The notes below the pieces were generated by a model. It did no database searches. It worked only from the letters and a program-made list of their open reading frames with translations, and was not told the origin of the DNA. A stretch of DNA of 14,337 bases, from assembly GCA_945876015.1 (NCBI GenBank), contig CAMCNM010000020.1, positions 1-14,337 on the forward strand. Direction: 5' to 3'. Made by a program: the position numbers and the translations under genes. Of this stretch, positions 1 through 7,237 are shown one piece after another. The stretch is from Gemmatimonas phototrophica. GTDB lineage: Bacteria > Gemmatimonadota > Gemmatimonadetes > Longimicrobiales > Gaopeijiaceae. How positions within the stretch are numbered: the first letter of the stretch is position 1; each line of letters starts with the position of its first letter.

Positions 1-620
1 CAGAGCGGCTGCAGCGAACCCCCGCTCACCCCGACCACGCACAGCAGACCCGCGAGGGCGCCGAGCAGGACCACCCCTCCCCGACTCACCAGCTCCGCCC
101 GGTGGCCGAGCGCCGCTTCGCGCAGCACGCGGCCGACGTCGTGGCCCCAGCGCAGCCCCATCCGGTAGCCCCAGACGCGCAGGGCAAGGTGACCCAGGTT
201 GTAGGGCACCAGGAAGAGGAGCACGCAGGCGAGCGGCGAGGCGCCCGCGAAATGCGCCACCAGTCCGAGCAGCGCGGTCGTAGGGAGCCAGGCGGCCCAG
301 ACAAGACCGTCGCCCAGCCCGCCGAGCGGTCCCTTGATGGCGGACTTGAAGCGGCGCACCATAGCCGCATCGGCGCCGTCGGCCTCGAGGCGCGCGGTGG
401 CACCGAGAGCCAGTGCCGCCAGGTACGGATGGGCGTTGAAGTGCTCCGAGTGCCGGCGCAGGGCTTCGTCCAAGCGCGGTCCCTGGAACAGCTCGCGCAA
501 CACGGGCAGGATCGCAAAGGCGAAGCCGCCCCCGAGCATCGTGCGGTAATTCCACGATCCCTGGATCGTCATCGACCGGAGGAACGTGGAGACCCGGCTG
601 GACGCGGAGAGGTTGGTCAC
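1..620 (-). CDS. PTS mannose/fructose/sorbose-family IID component, partial
   Basis: Membrane subunit that, with IIC, carries sugar across the inner membrane of a mannose-type PTS. The visible 206 residues match the EIID family: FLRSMTIQGSWNY (about residues 13-25; the E. coli ManZ counterpart is FLRS..FQGSWNF), then a FNAHPYLAA segment and GPLGGLGDGLVWAAW, the counterpart of GPLAGVGD. Hydrophobic segments follow in the later half. The 3' end runs off the window at position 1, so the C-terminus is missing. I chose the GTG at 620-618 because it keeps the conserved FLRS-QGSWNY region and has a G-run about six bases upstream. A GTG at 647-645, preceded by GAGGGG, is an equally possible start. 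The ATG at 572 would cut into the family core. The gene follows IIC after about 85 nt, the longest gap in the window. Family call firm; transported sugar unknown. Confidence 0.9.
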   Translation of the reverse strand, partial: MTNLSASSRVSTFLRSMTIQGSWNYRTMLGGGFAFAILPVLRELFQGPRLDEALRRHSEHFNAHPYLAALALGATARLEADGADAAMVRRFKSAIKGPLGGLGDGLVWAAWLPTTALLGLVAHFAGASPLACVLLFLVPYNLGHLALRVWGYRMGLRWGHDVGRVLREAALGHRAELVSRGGVVLLGALAGLLCVVGVSGGSLQPL

Positions 621-679
621 GACCGGCCCCCCATCGCTCGACGGCACCCACGGCCCCTCGGGCCGGGGTGGAGCGAGGA

Positions 680-694
680 CGCGGCGCAGCCGCG
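680..694 (-). promoter_or_regulatory. GC-rich hairpin between IIC and IID genes
   Basis: A perfect inverted repeat, CGCGGC-TGC-GCCGCG in mRNA sense: a 6-bp all-GC stem with a 3-base loop, lying 11 bases after the IIC stop codon and about 60 bases before the IID start. No run of T follows, so it is not a standard intrinsic terminator. It could slow RNA decay or partly uncouple IID from IIC. In DNA this GC-rich such repeats also arise by chance, so its role is inference. Confidence 0.3.
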
Positions 695-705
695 GATTCC
701 AGAGC

Positions 706-1365
706 TCACAGCAGGAGCCCTCCCGCGACGCCGGCGATCAGGCCCGCGAAGAAGAGCACGCGGCGCCGCGCCAGGCCGCCGAAGCTGCGCAGCAGAATCC
801 CCACCGAGACCGCGGCTCCGACGAGGAGCAGGCCCAGCGTGTCCGCCTGATCGAGCGGCCAGTTGCCACCGAGCCGGTTCACCGCGTTCTGCGCGAACCA
901 CACGCCCGTCCCCGTCACCACGGCGCCGCGCAGGAAGTCGAGCAGCACGGCGAGGAGATGGCCAACGACCACCATCGAGGGCCGCACGTCCGGCGCGGCC
1001 GGGTCGGGAGCCATGTAGCTGTTCAGCGTGCGCATCCCGCTGATCGTCCACCCGCCCAGCTGGCCCCAGACCAGTCCCAGGCCCACCCCGAGCGCGAGCG
1101 CTCCCGGTCCCGGGTTCGACGCGGCCGTCACGGCGGCGACCACCGTCGCGGTGGCGCCCTCCGGAAAGCGCGCGCCTCCCACCGGGAAAGCGACCAGCAG
1201 GTAGATCTCGAGCACCACGCCGACCAAGAAGCCGGTCACCGGGTCGCCGGCGAGCCACCCCGCGAGGAGTCCGGCCGCCAGCGGGCGTGAGACCATGAAC
1301 TGCCCCACCGCGGTGGCGTCGAGGGCCAGCAGGCCTCCGAGCAGCGAGGCGGTCAGGAGTGTCAT
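706..1365 (-). CDS. PTS mannose/fructose/sorbose-family IIC component
   Basis: Integral membrane permease subunit (EIIC-Sor/Man family) of the PTS, acting with IID. The 219-residue product is nearly all hydrophobic. It starts with a helix at residues 2-20, followed by SRPLAAGLLAGWLAGDP (about 26-42), then GFLVGVVLEIYLLVAFPVGG, the counterpart of the conserved TG-hydrophobic-LELI region of the family, and several later helices, ending in a glycine/leucine-rich helix. At 219 residues it is short compared with the roughly 250-270 of typical family members. The ATG start follows the IIB stop by three bases, and the AGGAGG-like sequence in the last codons of IIB serves as its ribosome site, so the two are probably translationally coupled. 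Sugar specificity cannot be read from the sequence. Confidence 0.9.
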   Translation of the reverse strand: MTLLTASLLGGLLALDATAVGQFMVSRPLAAGLLAGWLAGDPVTGFLVGVVLEIYLLVAFPVGGARFPEGATATVVAAVTAASNPGPGALALGVGLGLVWGQLGGWTISGMRTLNSYMAPDPAAPDVRPSMVVVGHLLAVLLDFLRGAVVTGTGVWFAQNAVNRLGGNWPLDQADTLGLLLVGAAVSVGILLRSFGGLARRRVLFFAGLIAGVAGGLLL

Positions 1366-1368
1366 GGC

Positions 1369-1851
1369 TCATTCCTCCTGCAGGTCCTCGAGCCCCACCT
1401 TGAGCGAGCCCGGCAGGTCGCGGCCGGACACGTGGGCTCCCTCCGCCTCCAGCGCGCGCACGCGCTCCCGATCGGCTTCGTCCAGGTACAGATAGGAGCG
1501 CACCCGTGTGCGATCCTCGGCGTGGTGGATCCCGCCCAGATTCACTGCCCTTCCCTCCAGGGCACGGTCCCGCGCCAGCCGCAGCATCGAGTCGATGTTG
1601 CGGGTGAGGAGCAGCGTTCGCTCCTCGGACGCGGTCCATTGGAGAAGCTCCTGGCGCGCCCGTTCCACGGTGAGGAAGGACACCTCGGTGCCGTCCCCGA
1701 CCGCCAGGCGATAGAGCTCCTGCTCCCAATCACTGCCCGACAGCTCGTCGTCCACCACCAGATAGCGCTCGGGACGGAGCTCGTTTCCCCACCCGATCAC
1801 GACCTGCCCGTGGATCAGCCGCTCGTCAACCCGAAACAGGAGGATCGGCAT
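1369..1851 (-). CDS. PTS mannose/fructose/sorbose-family IIB component
   Basis: Cytoplasmic phosphocarrier that takes a phosphoryl group from IIA and passes it to the sugar bound by IIC/IID. The 160-residue product begins MPILLFRVDERLIHGQVVIGW, which contains the family signature R-[VI]-D-[DE]-R-L-I-H-G-Q-V; the phosphorylated residue should be His14. A later NLGGIHHAEDRT segment (about residues 104-115) matches the conserved N-x-G-G-x-H region. Length is normal for the family. The ATG start lies 26 bases inside the end of the IIA reading frame, an unusually long overlap for this window, and no strong ribosome site precedes it, so translation probably depends on ribosomes finishing IIA. The stop is three bases before IIC. 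Confidence 0.93.
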   Translation of the reverse strand: MPILLFRVDERLIHGQVVIGWGNELRPERYLVVDDELSGSDWEQELYRLAVGDGTEVSFLTVERARQELLQWTASEERTLLLTRNIDSMLRLARDRALEGRAVNLGGIHHAEDRTRVRSYLYLDEADRERVRALEAEGAHVSGRDLPGSLKVGLEDLQEE

Positions 1852-2239
1852 TCGGCATGTGCGCTGTGATCGATGACTTACCCTGCTCCACGAGGCGTGG
1901 CACCAGTTGATCGAGCGGGTCGTTCCGGTGAAAGACGAACTCGAGCAGCATCGGCAGGTTCACGCCGCAGATGACGGCTCGCCGGCCACCCGACCGGGAC
2001 GCGACCCGCGCGGCCATCGCGCAGCTGCCCGCGTGCATGTCGGTGAAGACGATCACGGTGCCGTCGCCACCGAGCCGGCCGATCTCGTCCTTGAGCGCGT
2101 CCGGACCCTTCCCCTCATTGGAGAGGCCGACCAGGACGTCGTCCGCGACGCCCGCGATGTGGCGCACCGCGTCCACCATGCCGCTCGCCATCGTGCCGTG
2201 GCCCACCACCAGCCCGCGCGCTCCCGCGCCGCTACTCAT
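1826..2239 (-). CDS. PTS mannose-family IIA component
   Basis: Cytoplasmic PTS phosphocarrier that receives phosphate from HPr and gives it to IIB. The 137-residue product opens with GLVVGHGTMASGMVDAV (residues 9-25), the EIIA-Man pattern in which His14 is the expected phosphorylation site. It continues with VIVFTDMHAGSCAMAA, the counterpart of the D-[LM]-x-G-[GS] loop, and VICGVNLPMLLEF, the counterpart of the family's V-x-G-x-N-L-P-M-L-L-E segment. Length is typical of a free-standing IIA domain. The ATG overlaps the end of hprK by 8 bp, so the kinase gene and the transporter are co-translated. In many proteobacteria rapZ lies between hprK and the IIA gene; here it does not. Such IIA proteins can also act as regulators, which the link to hprK would suit. 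Confidence 0.94.
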   Translation of the reverse strand: MSSGAGARGLVVGHGTMASGMVDAVRHIAGVADDVLVGLSNEGKGPDALKDEIGRLGGDGTVIVFTDMHAGSCAMAARVASRSGGRRAVICGVNLPMLLEFVFHRNDPLDQLVPRLVEQGKSSITAHMPNADPPVSG

Positions 2240-3227
2240 AGTCCTGTTCCAGATACTCCCGCGCCGTGCGCATCTCGTCGCGCAGGCGCCGGTCGAAGGC
2301 CGCCGCCGAGATCACGCCCGTGTAGCGCAGGAGGTGGTTCATCGCGATGACTTCCGAGACCACCGTGATGTTCTTCCCCGGATTCAGCGGAACCGTGATG
2401 CGCGGAACCTCGACCCCGAGGATGGTGATGCTCTCCTCCTCGAGCCCGGTGCGATTGTATTGCCGCGACGTGTCCCAGGTCTCGAGCTGCACGATCACCT
2501 CGATGCGCTTCTGCAGACGGATCGCGCGGATGCCGAACAGCGCCCTGATGTCGATGATCCCGATGCCGCGGATCTCCATGTGGTGGCGCTGAAGCTCGTG
2601 GCCATGCCCGATCAGCACGTCGTTGCCGCGCCGCGACACGATGACGATGTCGTCCGCCACCAGGCGGTGCCCGCGCTCGACCAGGTCGAGCACGCACTCG
2701 CTCTTGCCGACCCCGCTCTTGCCGACCAGGAGGAGCCCGACGCCGTGCACGTCAGCGAGCGTGCCGTGCAGCGTGGTCTGCGGCGCGAGCGCGGCGTCCA
2801 GGTAGGGCTTGAGCAGACGGTAGAACTCGCGCGTCGTACACGCGCTCCGCAGAACCGGGATTCCCGCGGCCCGTGCGTTCGCCAGCAGCAGCGGTGCGAC
2901 GTTCTGCCCCTTGGTGACGAACACCGCCGGAATCGCGAAGCGGAACAGGTTCTCGATCCGGGTGCCCGCCTCCTCCGCTCCGAGCGAATCCAGGTAGCTG
3001 ACCTCGGTCTCGCCGAAGACCTGCATGCGGCCGCCGGCGAACCGCGTCGTGTAGCCCGCGAGCGCGAGACCGGGACTCGACACTTCCGGGTCGGGCACCA
3101 GGCGATCGAGGGCTACCTCGGGCGTGAGGATCTCCAGACCGAGCGACTCGCGCTTGGCCTCGAAGACCTCCTGAACGGTGAGCCGACGACGGGTGCCCTC
3201 GTCAACCGTTGTGCTCTTCGGAATCAG
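2232..3227 (-). CDS. hprK: HPr kinase/phosphorylase with a non-standard start codon
   Basis: Bifunctional enzyme that phosphorylates HPr on a serine and removes that phosphate, linking PTS activity to cell energy state. Numbering from the ATT codon at 3224-3222, the N-terminal domain runs from LTVQEVFEAKRESLGLEIL (about 15-33) to about 150. The C-terminal kinase domain holds His153 (HGTLADVHG), the P-loop GKSGVGKS (168-175), catalytic-type Asp191-Asp192 in HRLVADD, and the HprK segments GIIDIRALFG and LNPGKNITVVSE. The first ATG/GTG/TTG codon in frame is the GTG at 3098, which would remove about 42 residues that look homologous to the family N-terminus. Upstream, the reading frame is open and offers only CTG (3227-3225) or ATT (3224-3222). 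The CTG overlaps the glycosyltransferase stop as CTGA, with AGGAG eight bases before it. I therefore extend to 3227 (331 residues). Family call firm; exact start uncertain. Confidence 0.9.
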   Translation of the reverse strand: MIPKSTTVDEGTRRRLTVQEVFEAKRESLGLEILTPEVALDRLVPDPEVSSPGLALAGYTTRFAGGRMQVFGETEVSYLDSLGAEEAGTRIENLFRFAIPAVFVTKGQNVAPLLLANARAAGIPVLRSACTTREFYRLLKPYLDAALAPQTTLHGTLADVHGVGLLLVGKSGVGKSECVLDLVERGHRLVADDIVIVSRRGNDVLIGHGHELQRHHMEIRGIGIIDIRALFGIRAIRLQKRIEVIVQLETWDTSRQYNRTGLEEESITILGVEVPRITVPLNPGKNITVVSEVIAMNHLLRYTGVISAAAFDRRLRDEMRTAREYLEQDYE

Positions 3228-3241
3228 TGGCCCCTCTCCTC
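3222..3241 (-). promoter_or_regulatory. Ribosome site and non-AUG start of hprK
   Basis: In mRNA sense this reads GAGGAGAGGGGCCACTGATT. AGGAG (3240-3236) lies eight bases before CTG and eleven before ATT; AGGGG lies six before ATT. The glycosyltransferase stop TGA sits inside CTGATT. This mirrors the GTGA and ATGA junctions at ribH and ribBA and supports initiation here rather than at the internal GTG at 3098, which has no nearby ribosome site. Confidence 0.55.
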
Positions 3242-4447
3242 GGTCGCAGACCCACGCCTGGCGCTGGGAATGGATTCTAACGCGGACGCGGCGGAAGCCA
3301 CCACTTGGCGGCGGAGGACCTCGAGCACGCCGTGCGCCGAAGCGTCCCAGGAGAACCCCTCTGCGAAGGCGCGCGCCTGGCCACCCATCTGGTCACGCAG
3401 CTCGGGACGGGTGAGGAGCGCCCCCATCCGGATCGCCAGGGTGGCGACGTCCCCGTGGGGCACCAGATAGCCGGTCCGGCCGTCAACCACCGAGTCGCGG
3501 AGCCCCGGCGAGTCGCTCGCGACCGTGGCCGTGCCGCAGCCCGCCGCCTCGATGTTCGCGATCCCCCATCCTTCCTTTGGCGAGGTCAGCACGTGCGTCC
3601 ACGAGCGCCGGAAGAGCTCGACCTTCTCGCGGTCGTCCACGAAGCCCGCGAACCGAACGCGGTCCTCGCCGAGGCCGAGACGGCGCGCCAGCGCGGTGAG
3701 CTCGTCCACGTGGTCGCCGCGGCCGGCGATCACGAGACGGCCGGGCACCCCGCGCTCCACTAGCTTCGCCATCGCCTGGATGGGCAGGTCCACCCGCTTG
3801 TAGCGCTTCACCCTGCCCAGGTAGAGCGCGGTCGGCTGGTCGAAGCGAGGCACGCGCGCATCGGGCGCGTAGGACTCGAGGTCGATGCCGTTCGGGACCA
3901 CCGTGATGCGCGCCGCATTCATCCCGCGCGCGACCAGATCGTCCCGCGTGCTGCCCGACACCGCGATCACCGGGACGCGGTGGAACGCGCGCGGGATCGG
4001 ACGCTCGAGCAGCCAGGTCGCGGTCGCGAGCGGGAGGCCGGCTTCCTGGAACGCGGTCGCGCCGAAGAGATGGTGCACCAGCAGCACGACCGGCCGGTCC
4101 GTCCAGCTCGGGGTGAAGAGCGGCACCTTGTTCAGGTCTTCGACGATCACGTCGAACGCGTGCTCACTCAGGTGCTTCCGGAAGTACCGGTTGGCCATGA
4201 GCATGAAGGAGTGGCGTCCCCCGACGCGGTGCACCTCGATGCCGTCGAGCTGGACGCGAGGTTGCGCGCCGTCGAAGCCCGAGCAAAGCAGGGTGACCCG
4301 GTGCCCCCACCGGACGAGGCGGCCGAACACCTCGTGCAGGTGCGTCTCCGCGCCACCGGCCTGGGGATTCTCCCGGTCGAGCCAGTTGATGACGAGGATG
4401 TCGAGCGAAGGAGGGGAAGCACCCGGGGCGGTCCCTGCGGACGCCAC
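3224..4447 (-). CDS. Family 4 glycosyltransferase (GT-B fold)
   Basis: Retaining glycosyltransferase expected to move a sugar from a nucleotide-sugar donor to an unknown acceptor at the cytoplasmic membrane face. The 407-residue protein has an N-terminal acceptor domain with the GT4 glycine motif NPQAGGAETH (28-36) and a C-terminal donor domain with VVPNGIDLESY (183-193), the phosphate-binding pair Arg212/Lys217 in GRVKRYK, and the E-x7-E motif Glu292/Glu300 in KEGWGIANIE. There is no signal peptide or clear membrane helix. The GTG start is one base after the nusB stop, with GGAG seven bases upstream inside nusB. The 3' end overlaps the likely hprK start. Its position between nusB and hprK does not reveal the acceptor; a cell-surface polysaccharide or glycolipid role is only a guess. 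Confidence 0.88.
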   Translation of the reverse strand: MASAGTAPGASPPSLDILVINWLDRENPQAGGAETHLHEVFGRLVRWGHRVTLLCSGFDGAQPRVQLDGIEVHRVGGRHSFMLMANRYFRKHLSEHAFDVIVEDLNKVPLFTPSWTDRPVVLLVHHLFGATAFQEAGLPLATATWLLERPIPRAFHRVPVIAVSGSTRDDLVARGMNAARITVVPNGIDLESYAPDARVPRFDQPTALYLGRVKRYKRVDLPIQAMAKLVERGVPGRLVIAGRGDHVDELTALARRLGLGEDRVRFAGFVDDREKVELFRRSWTHVLTSPKEGWGIANIEAAGCGTATVASDSPGLRDSVVDGRTGYLVPHGDVATLAIRMGALLTRPELRDQMGGQARAFAEGFSWDASAHGVLEVLRRQVVASAASALESIPSARRGSATEERGH

Positions 4448-4448
4448 C

Positions 4449-4883
4449 TCAGCGCTCCGGGACGGCGCGCTTGTAGAGGGCGTCGAGGACTCCGTTCACG
4501 AACTGAGGCGAGTCCGGACCGCCGTACTGCTCGGCCAGCCGGATCCCCTCCTGGATCGTGACCTTGGGGGGAACGTCTTCCATGTGCAGCAACTCGACGG
4601 CGGCGAGCCGGAGCACGCCGCGGTCGATCACCGAGAGCCGCTCGAGCCGCCAGTTCTCCAGCGCGTGGTGGAGGAGACGGTCCACCTCGGGGAGGTGCTC
4701 GTCGAGCAGCGAGAGGAGCCGCCGAACGTAGGGCAGTCGGCGCGGCGAGATGTGCCGGTTGCGGACGACCGTGCCAAGCGCGTCGCGCAGGGTTCCGACC
4801 GACCCCCCACTTTCCCATGCGTAGTGTACCTGGAGGGCCCAGGCACGGGCCCTCCGCCGATCGATCCGTTCGCGCGCCTGCAC
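4449..4883 (-). CDS. nusB: Transcription antitermination factor NusB
   Basis: Small RNA-binding protein that, with NusE (ribosomal protein S10), binds boxA and supports antitermination of rRNA operons. The 144-residue product is of normal length and predicted all helical. It shows the N-terminal arginine-rich helix with RRRARAWALQVHYAWE (9-24), then the conserved C-terminal helices including LSVIDRGVLRLAAVELLHMEDVPPKVTIQEGIRLAEQYG and FVNGVLDALY, which are close to the family consensus (I-D-x-x-[IL]-L-R-x-A-x-x-E and F-[IV]-N-G-[IV]-L-[DA]). The start is GTG at 4883, with GGGAG in the 12-base gap after ribH. The ribH-nusB pairing is one of the most widely conserved gene neighbours in bacteria. 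Confidence 0.96.
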   Translation of the reverse strand: MQARERIDRRRARAWALQVHYAWESGGSVGTLRDALGTVVRNRHISPRRLPYVRRLLSLLDEHLPEVDRLLHHALENWRLERLSVIDRGVLRLAAVELLHMEDVPPKVTIQEGIRLAEQYGGPDSPQFVNGVLDALYKRAVPER

Positions 4884-4895
4884 CTTGTTACTCCC

Positions 4896-5390
4896 TCATC
4901 CTGAGTTCAGGCGGCCGAACAGCTCGGCCATCTCGAGCGCCGCAAGCGCAACCTCGCGCCCCTTGTTGCCGCGCTTCGGGTCCGCGCGCTCGACGGCCTG
5001 CCGCTCGGTCTCGGTGGTGAGCACGCCGAAAGCCACCGGGACCCCGGTCTCGAGAGAGACCGCACCGAGCCCGCGCGCGACCTCGTGCGCGATCACGTCG
5101 AAGTGCGCGGTCTCGCCCCGGATCAGGCAACCGAGCGCGATGACCACATCGTGCCGCTTGTCGCGCGCGAGCCGCGCGCACGCCTGGGGCAGCTCCCACG
5201 CGCCGGGAACGCGGTGGACCTCGACGGCCTTCGCGTCGGTCCCGTGCTCGGTCAGACAGGCGACCACGTTCTGGAGGAGCGGCTCGGTGACGTTGCCGTT
5301 GAAGCGGGCGGCGACCACCGCGAAGCGCCGGCCGGCGCCCGAGACGCGCCCCGACAGCTCCGCGGCGTAGGAGCGATCGCCGGTGCTCAC
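4896..5390 (-). CDS. ribH: 6,7-dimethyl-8-ribityllumazine synthase
   Basis: Penultimate enzyme of riboflavin synthesis: condenses 5-amino-6-ribitylamino-uracil with 3,4-dihydroxy-2-butanone 4-phosphate to give the lumazine that RibE uses. The 164-residue product has [18 protein letters not shown] (substrate-binding Phe-Asn), [34 protein letters not shown] (general-base His in the HFD region), [13 protein letters not shown] and the phosphate-binding Lys/Arg-rich [15 protein letters not shown] end. The start is GTG at 5390, which overlaps the ribBA stop as GTGA. The open frame runs further upstream, but that part lies over ribBA in another frame and does not resemble RibH. The 12-base gap to nusB completes the block. 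Confidence 0.96.
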   Translation of the reverse strand: MSTGDRSYAAELSGRVSGAGRRFAVVAARFNGNVTEPLLQNVVACLTEHGTDAKAVEVHRVPGAWELPQACARLARDKRHDVVIALGCLIRGETAHFDVIAHEVARGLGAVSLETGVPVAFGVLTTETERQAVERADPKRGNKGREVALAALEMAELFGRLNSG

Positions 5391-6625
5391 AGGATGTGCC
5401 CCAGCTTGGCCCGCTTGGTCTCCAGGTAGCGCTCGTTGTGGCGGCCGGCTTCCACCTGGAGCGGCTCGCGCCCGATGATCTCGAGGTCGTAGCCGTCGAG
5501 GCCCACGACTTTGCGGGGGTTGTTGGTCAGCAGGCGGATCGAGTGGAGGCCCAGATCGAGCAGGATCTGCGCGCCGATGCCGTAGTCGCGCAGGTCCGGC
5601 TTGAAGCCGAGCGAAGCGTTGGCCTCGACCGTGTCCTGTCCGTCGTCCTGGAGAGCGTAGGCGCGGAGCTTGTTGCCGAGCCCGATCCCCCGACCCTCCT
5701 GACGGAGATACACGATCGCGCCCTTCCCTTCCCGGTCGATGCGCTCCATCGCGGTGGCGAGCTGCTGGCCGCAGTCGCAGCGCTGCGAGCCGAACACGTC
5801 GCCGGTCAGGCACTCCGAGTGCATGCGCACGAGCACGCCGGGCTGGCCTGCGACCTCGCCCTTCACGAGAGCCACGTGCTCACGGTCGTCCACCAGGGAC
5901 CGGTAGCCGATCACCCTGAACTCGCCGTACGCGGTCGGGAGGCGAGCCTCGGCGATGCGCTCGACCAGCCGCTCCTTCTGCAGCCGGTACGAGACAAGCT
6001 GGGCTACCGTGATGAAGCGCAGGCCGTGCTGCCTGGCGAACAGCTCCAGCTCGGGACGGCGCGCCATCGTGCCGTCCTCCTTGAGGATCTCGCAGATGAC
6101 GCCGGCTGGCTTGAACCCCGCGAGCCGCGCGAGGTCCACGCTCGCCTCGGTCTGACCCACGCGGCGGAGCACGCCGCCCGCGCGCGCGCGCAGCGGGAAC
6201 ATGTGCCCCGGCCGGCGGAGGTCCGCCGGACGGGTGTTGGGATCGACCAGCAGCTTGACCGTGGCCGCGCGGTCCTGCGCGCTGATCCCGGTGGTTACAC
6301 CGAGGCGCCGGTGGCCGTCCACCGAAACGGTGAACGCCGTGCCCTGCGGATCGGTGTTGTGATCGGTCATCGGCGGGAGATCGAGCTCGTCCGCCCGCTC
6401 TTCGGTGAGCGCGACGCAGATCAGCCCACGCCCGTGCTGCAGCATGAAGTTGATCAGGTCCGGGGTCACCGCCTCGGCGGCGCACACCAGGTCCCCCTCG
6501 TTCTCGCGGTCCTCGTCGTCCGCCACGATCACCATGCGGCCGCGGCGGATGTCCTCGAGGGCATCCTCCACGCGGTCGAACGGTGTGATCGGCTGGACGC
6601 TCGGGTCGTCGATGATGCGCGTCAT
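5387..6625 (-). CDS. ribBA: Bifunctional DHBP synthase / GTP cyclohydrolase II
   Basis: Makes both riboflavin precursors: dihydroxybutanone phosphate from ribulose 5-phosphate (RibB half, about 1-210) and the pyrimidine from GTP (RibA half, about 215-412). RibB shows [10 protein letters not shown] (36-45) with acidic residues Glu41, Glu43 and Asp45, [16 protein letters not shown], and [16 protein letters not shown]. RibA shows [18 protein letters not shown] with zinc ligands Cys272, Cys283 and Cys285, [19 protein letters not shown] (308-326), DTVEAN, and LLTNNPRK. Length is standard. Oddity: the segment usually read as R-x-G-H-T-E-A is RVGQTEA here, with Gln158 where E. coli RibB has His153, a metal ligand. 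The ATG at 6625 overlaps the ribE stop (ATGA), and the stop overlaps ribH. The RibA half looks fully active; the RibB half needs testing. Confidence 0.95.
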   Translation of the reverse strand: MTRIIDDPSVQPITPFDRVEDALEDIRRGRMVIVADDEDRENEGDLVCAAEAVTPDLINFMLQHGRGLICVALTEERADELDLPPMTDHNTDPQGTAFTVSVDGHRRLGVTTGISAQDRAATVKLLVDPNTRPADLRRPGHMFPLRARAGGVLRRVGQTEASVDLARLAGFKPAGVICEILKEDGTMARRPELELFARQHGLRFITVAQLVSYRLQKERLVERIAEARLPTAYGEFRVIGYRSLVDDREHVALVKGEVAGQPGVLVRMHSECLTGDVFGSQRCDCGQQLATAMERIDREGKGAIVYLRQEGRGIGLGNKLRAYALQDDGQDTVEANASLGFKPDLRDYGIGAQILLDLGLHSIRLLTNNPRKVVGLDGYDLEIIGREPLQVEAGRHNERYLETKRAKLGHIL

Positions 6626-7233
6626 CGTTGCCTGGAATACGGGGAATTGGGGAGCATCCTACCCACGTACTTCCCGATCAGGTCCCCCTCCAGGTTGACC
6701 CGGTCGCCTGCGGCCAGGGTGCCCAGGGTCGTGACGGCCAGGGTATGGGGAATGAGCGCCACCTGGCAGGTGCTCTGGGCGGGGAGCGCGTTCACGGTCA
6801 GGCTCACGCCGCTCAGCGTGATCGAGCCCTGCAGGATCGTGACGGCGTCCACCTCGGGGGGCACGCGCACGTCCACGAGCCAACGGTCACCCTCGGGGCG
6901 GACCGAGAGCACCACTCCGACGCCGTCCACGTGGCCCTGCACGATGTGCCCGTCGAGCCGGTCACCCACCCGGACGGGGCGCTCCAGGTTCACGCGGGTG
7001 CCCTCGCGGTAGCTCCCGGCGACCGTGCGGTCGAGCGTAGGGCCGATCACGTCCACCGAGAACCCGTCGGCGTGGACCTCGACCGCGGTGAGGCAGGCGC
7101 CGTCCACCGCGACCGAGTCGCCGAGCGAGAGATCGTCGAGAACGTCGGGCGCGTGGAAGCGAATGCGGCGACCCGCCGCGCCTGCTTCGACCCGGCTGAC
7201 CGTGCCGGTCGCCTCGACGATCCCCGTGAACAT
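6622..7233 (-). CDS. ribE: Riboflavin synthase, alpha chain
   Basis: Final step of the pathway: dismutation of two lumazines to riboflavin plus the pyrimidine that RibH reuses. The 203-residue product begins with the hallmark [12 protein letters not shown] and contains two lumazine-binding repeats. The first has [17 protein letters not shown] (about 38-54) and the second [30 protein letters not shown] marks the link between them, and [12 protein letters not shown] plus [14 protein letters not shown] close the second. The start is the ATG at 7233 rather than the longer open frame upstream, because MFTGIVE is the conserved N-terminus of the family and upstream codons lie over ribD. ribD ends four bases before this ATG. 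The stop overlaps ribBA by one ATGA unit. Confidence 0.96.
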   Translation of the reverse strand: MFTGIVEATGTVSRVEAGAAGRRIRFHAPDVLDDLSLGDSVAVDGACLTAVEVHADGFSVDVIGPTLDRTVAGSYREGTRVNLERPVRVGDRLDGHIVQGHVDGVGVVLSVRPEGDRWLVDVRVPPEVDAVTILQGSITLSGVSLTVNALPAQSTCQVALIPHTLAVTTLGTLAAGDRVNLEGDLIGKYVGRMLPNSPYSRQR

Positions 7234-7237
7234 CCGC

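Noticed and set aside
617..1729. Minus-strand open frame of 370 codons over IIB and IIC
   Set aside because: It is out of frame with the clearly homologous IIB and IIC proteins, and its Gly/Arg/Pro-rich product matches nothing.
1971..3470. Long plus-strand open frame (499 codons) opposite IIA, hprK and the glycosyltransferase end
   Set aside because: Same antisense composition artefact; it crosses three real genes and has no recognisable domain.
5391..5813. N-terminal extension of ribH into a 305-residue protein
   Set aside because: The extra part is ribBA read in another frame; RibH homology begins near the GTG at 5390, which forms the GTGA overlap.
5396..7012. Long open frame on the plus strand (538 codons) opposite ribBA and ribE
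   Set aside because: It is antisense to two clear enzymes, has no family motifs and a repetitive Arg/Ala/Asp/Val/His composition typical of GC-rich antisense frames.
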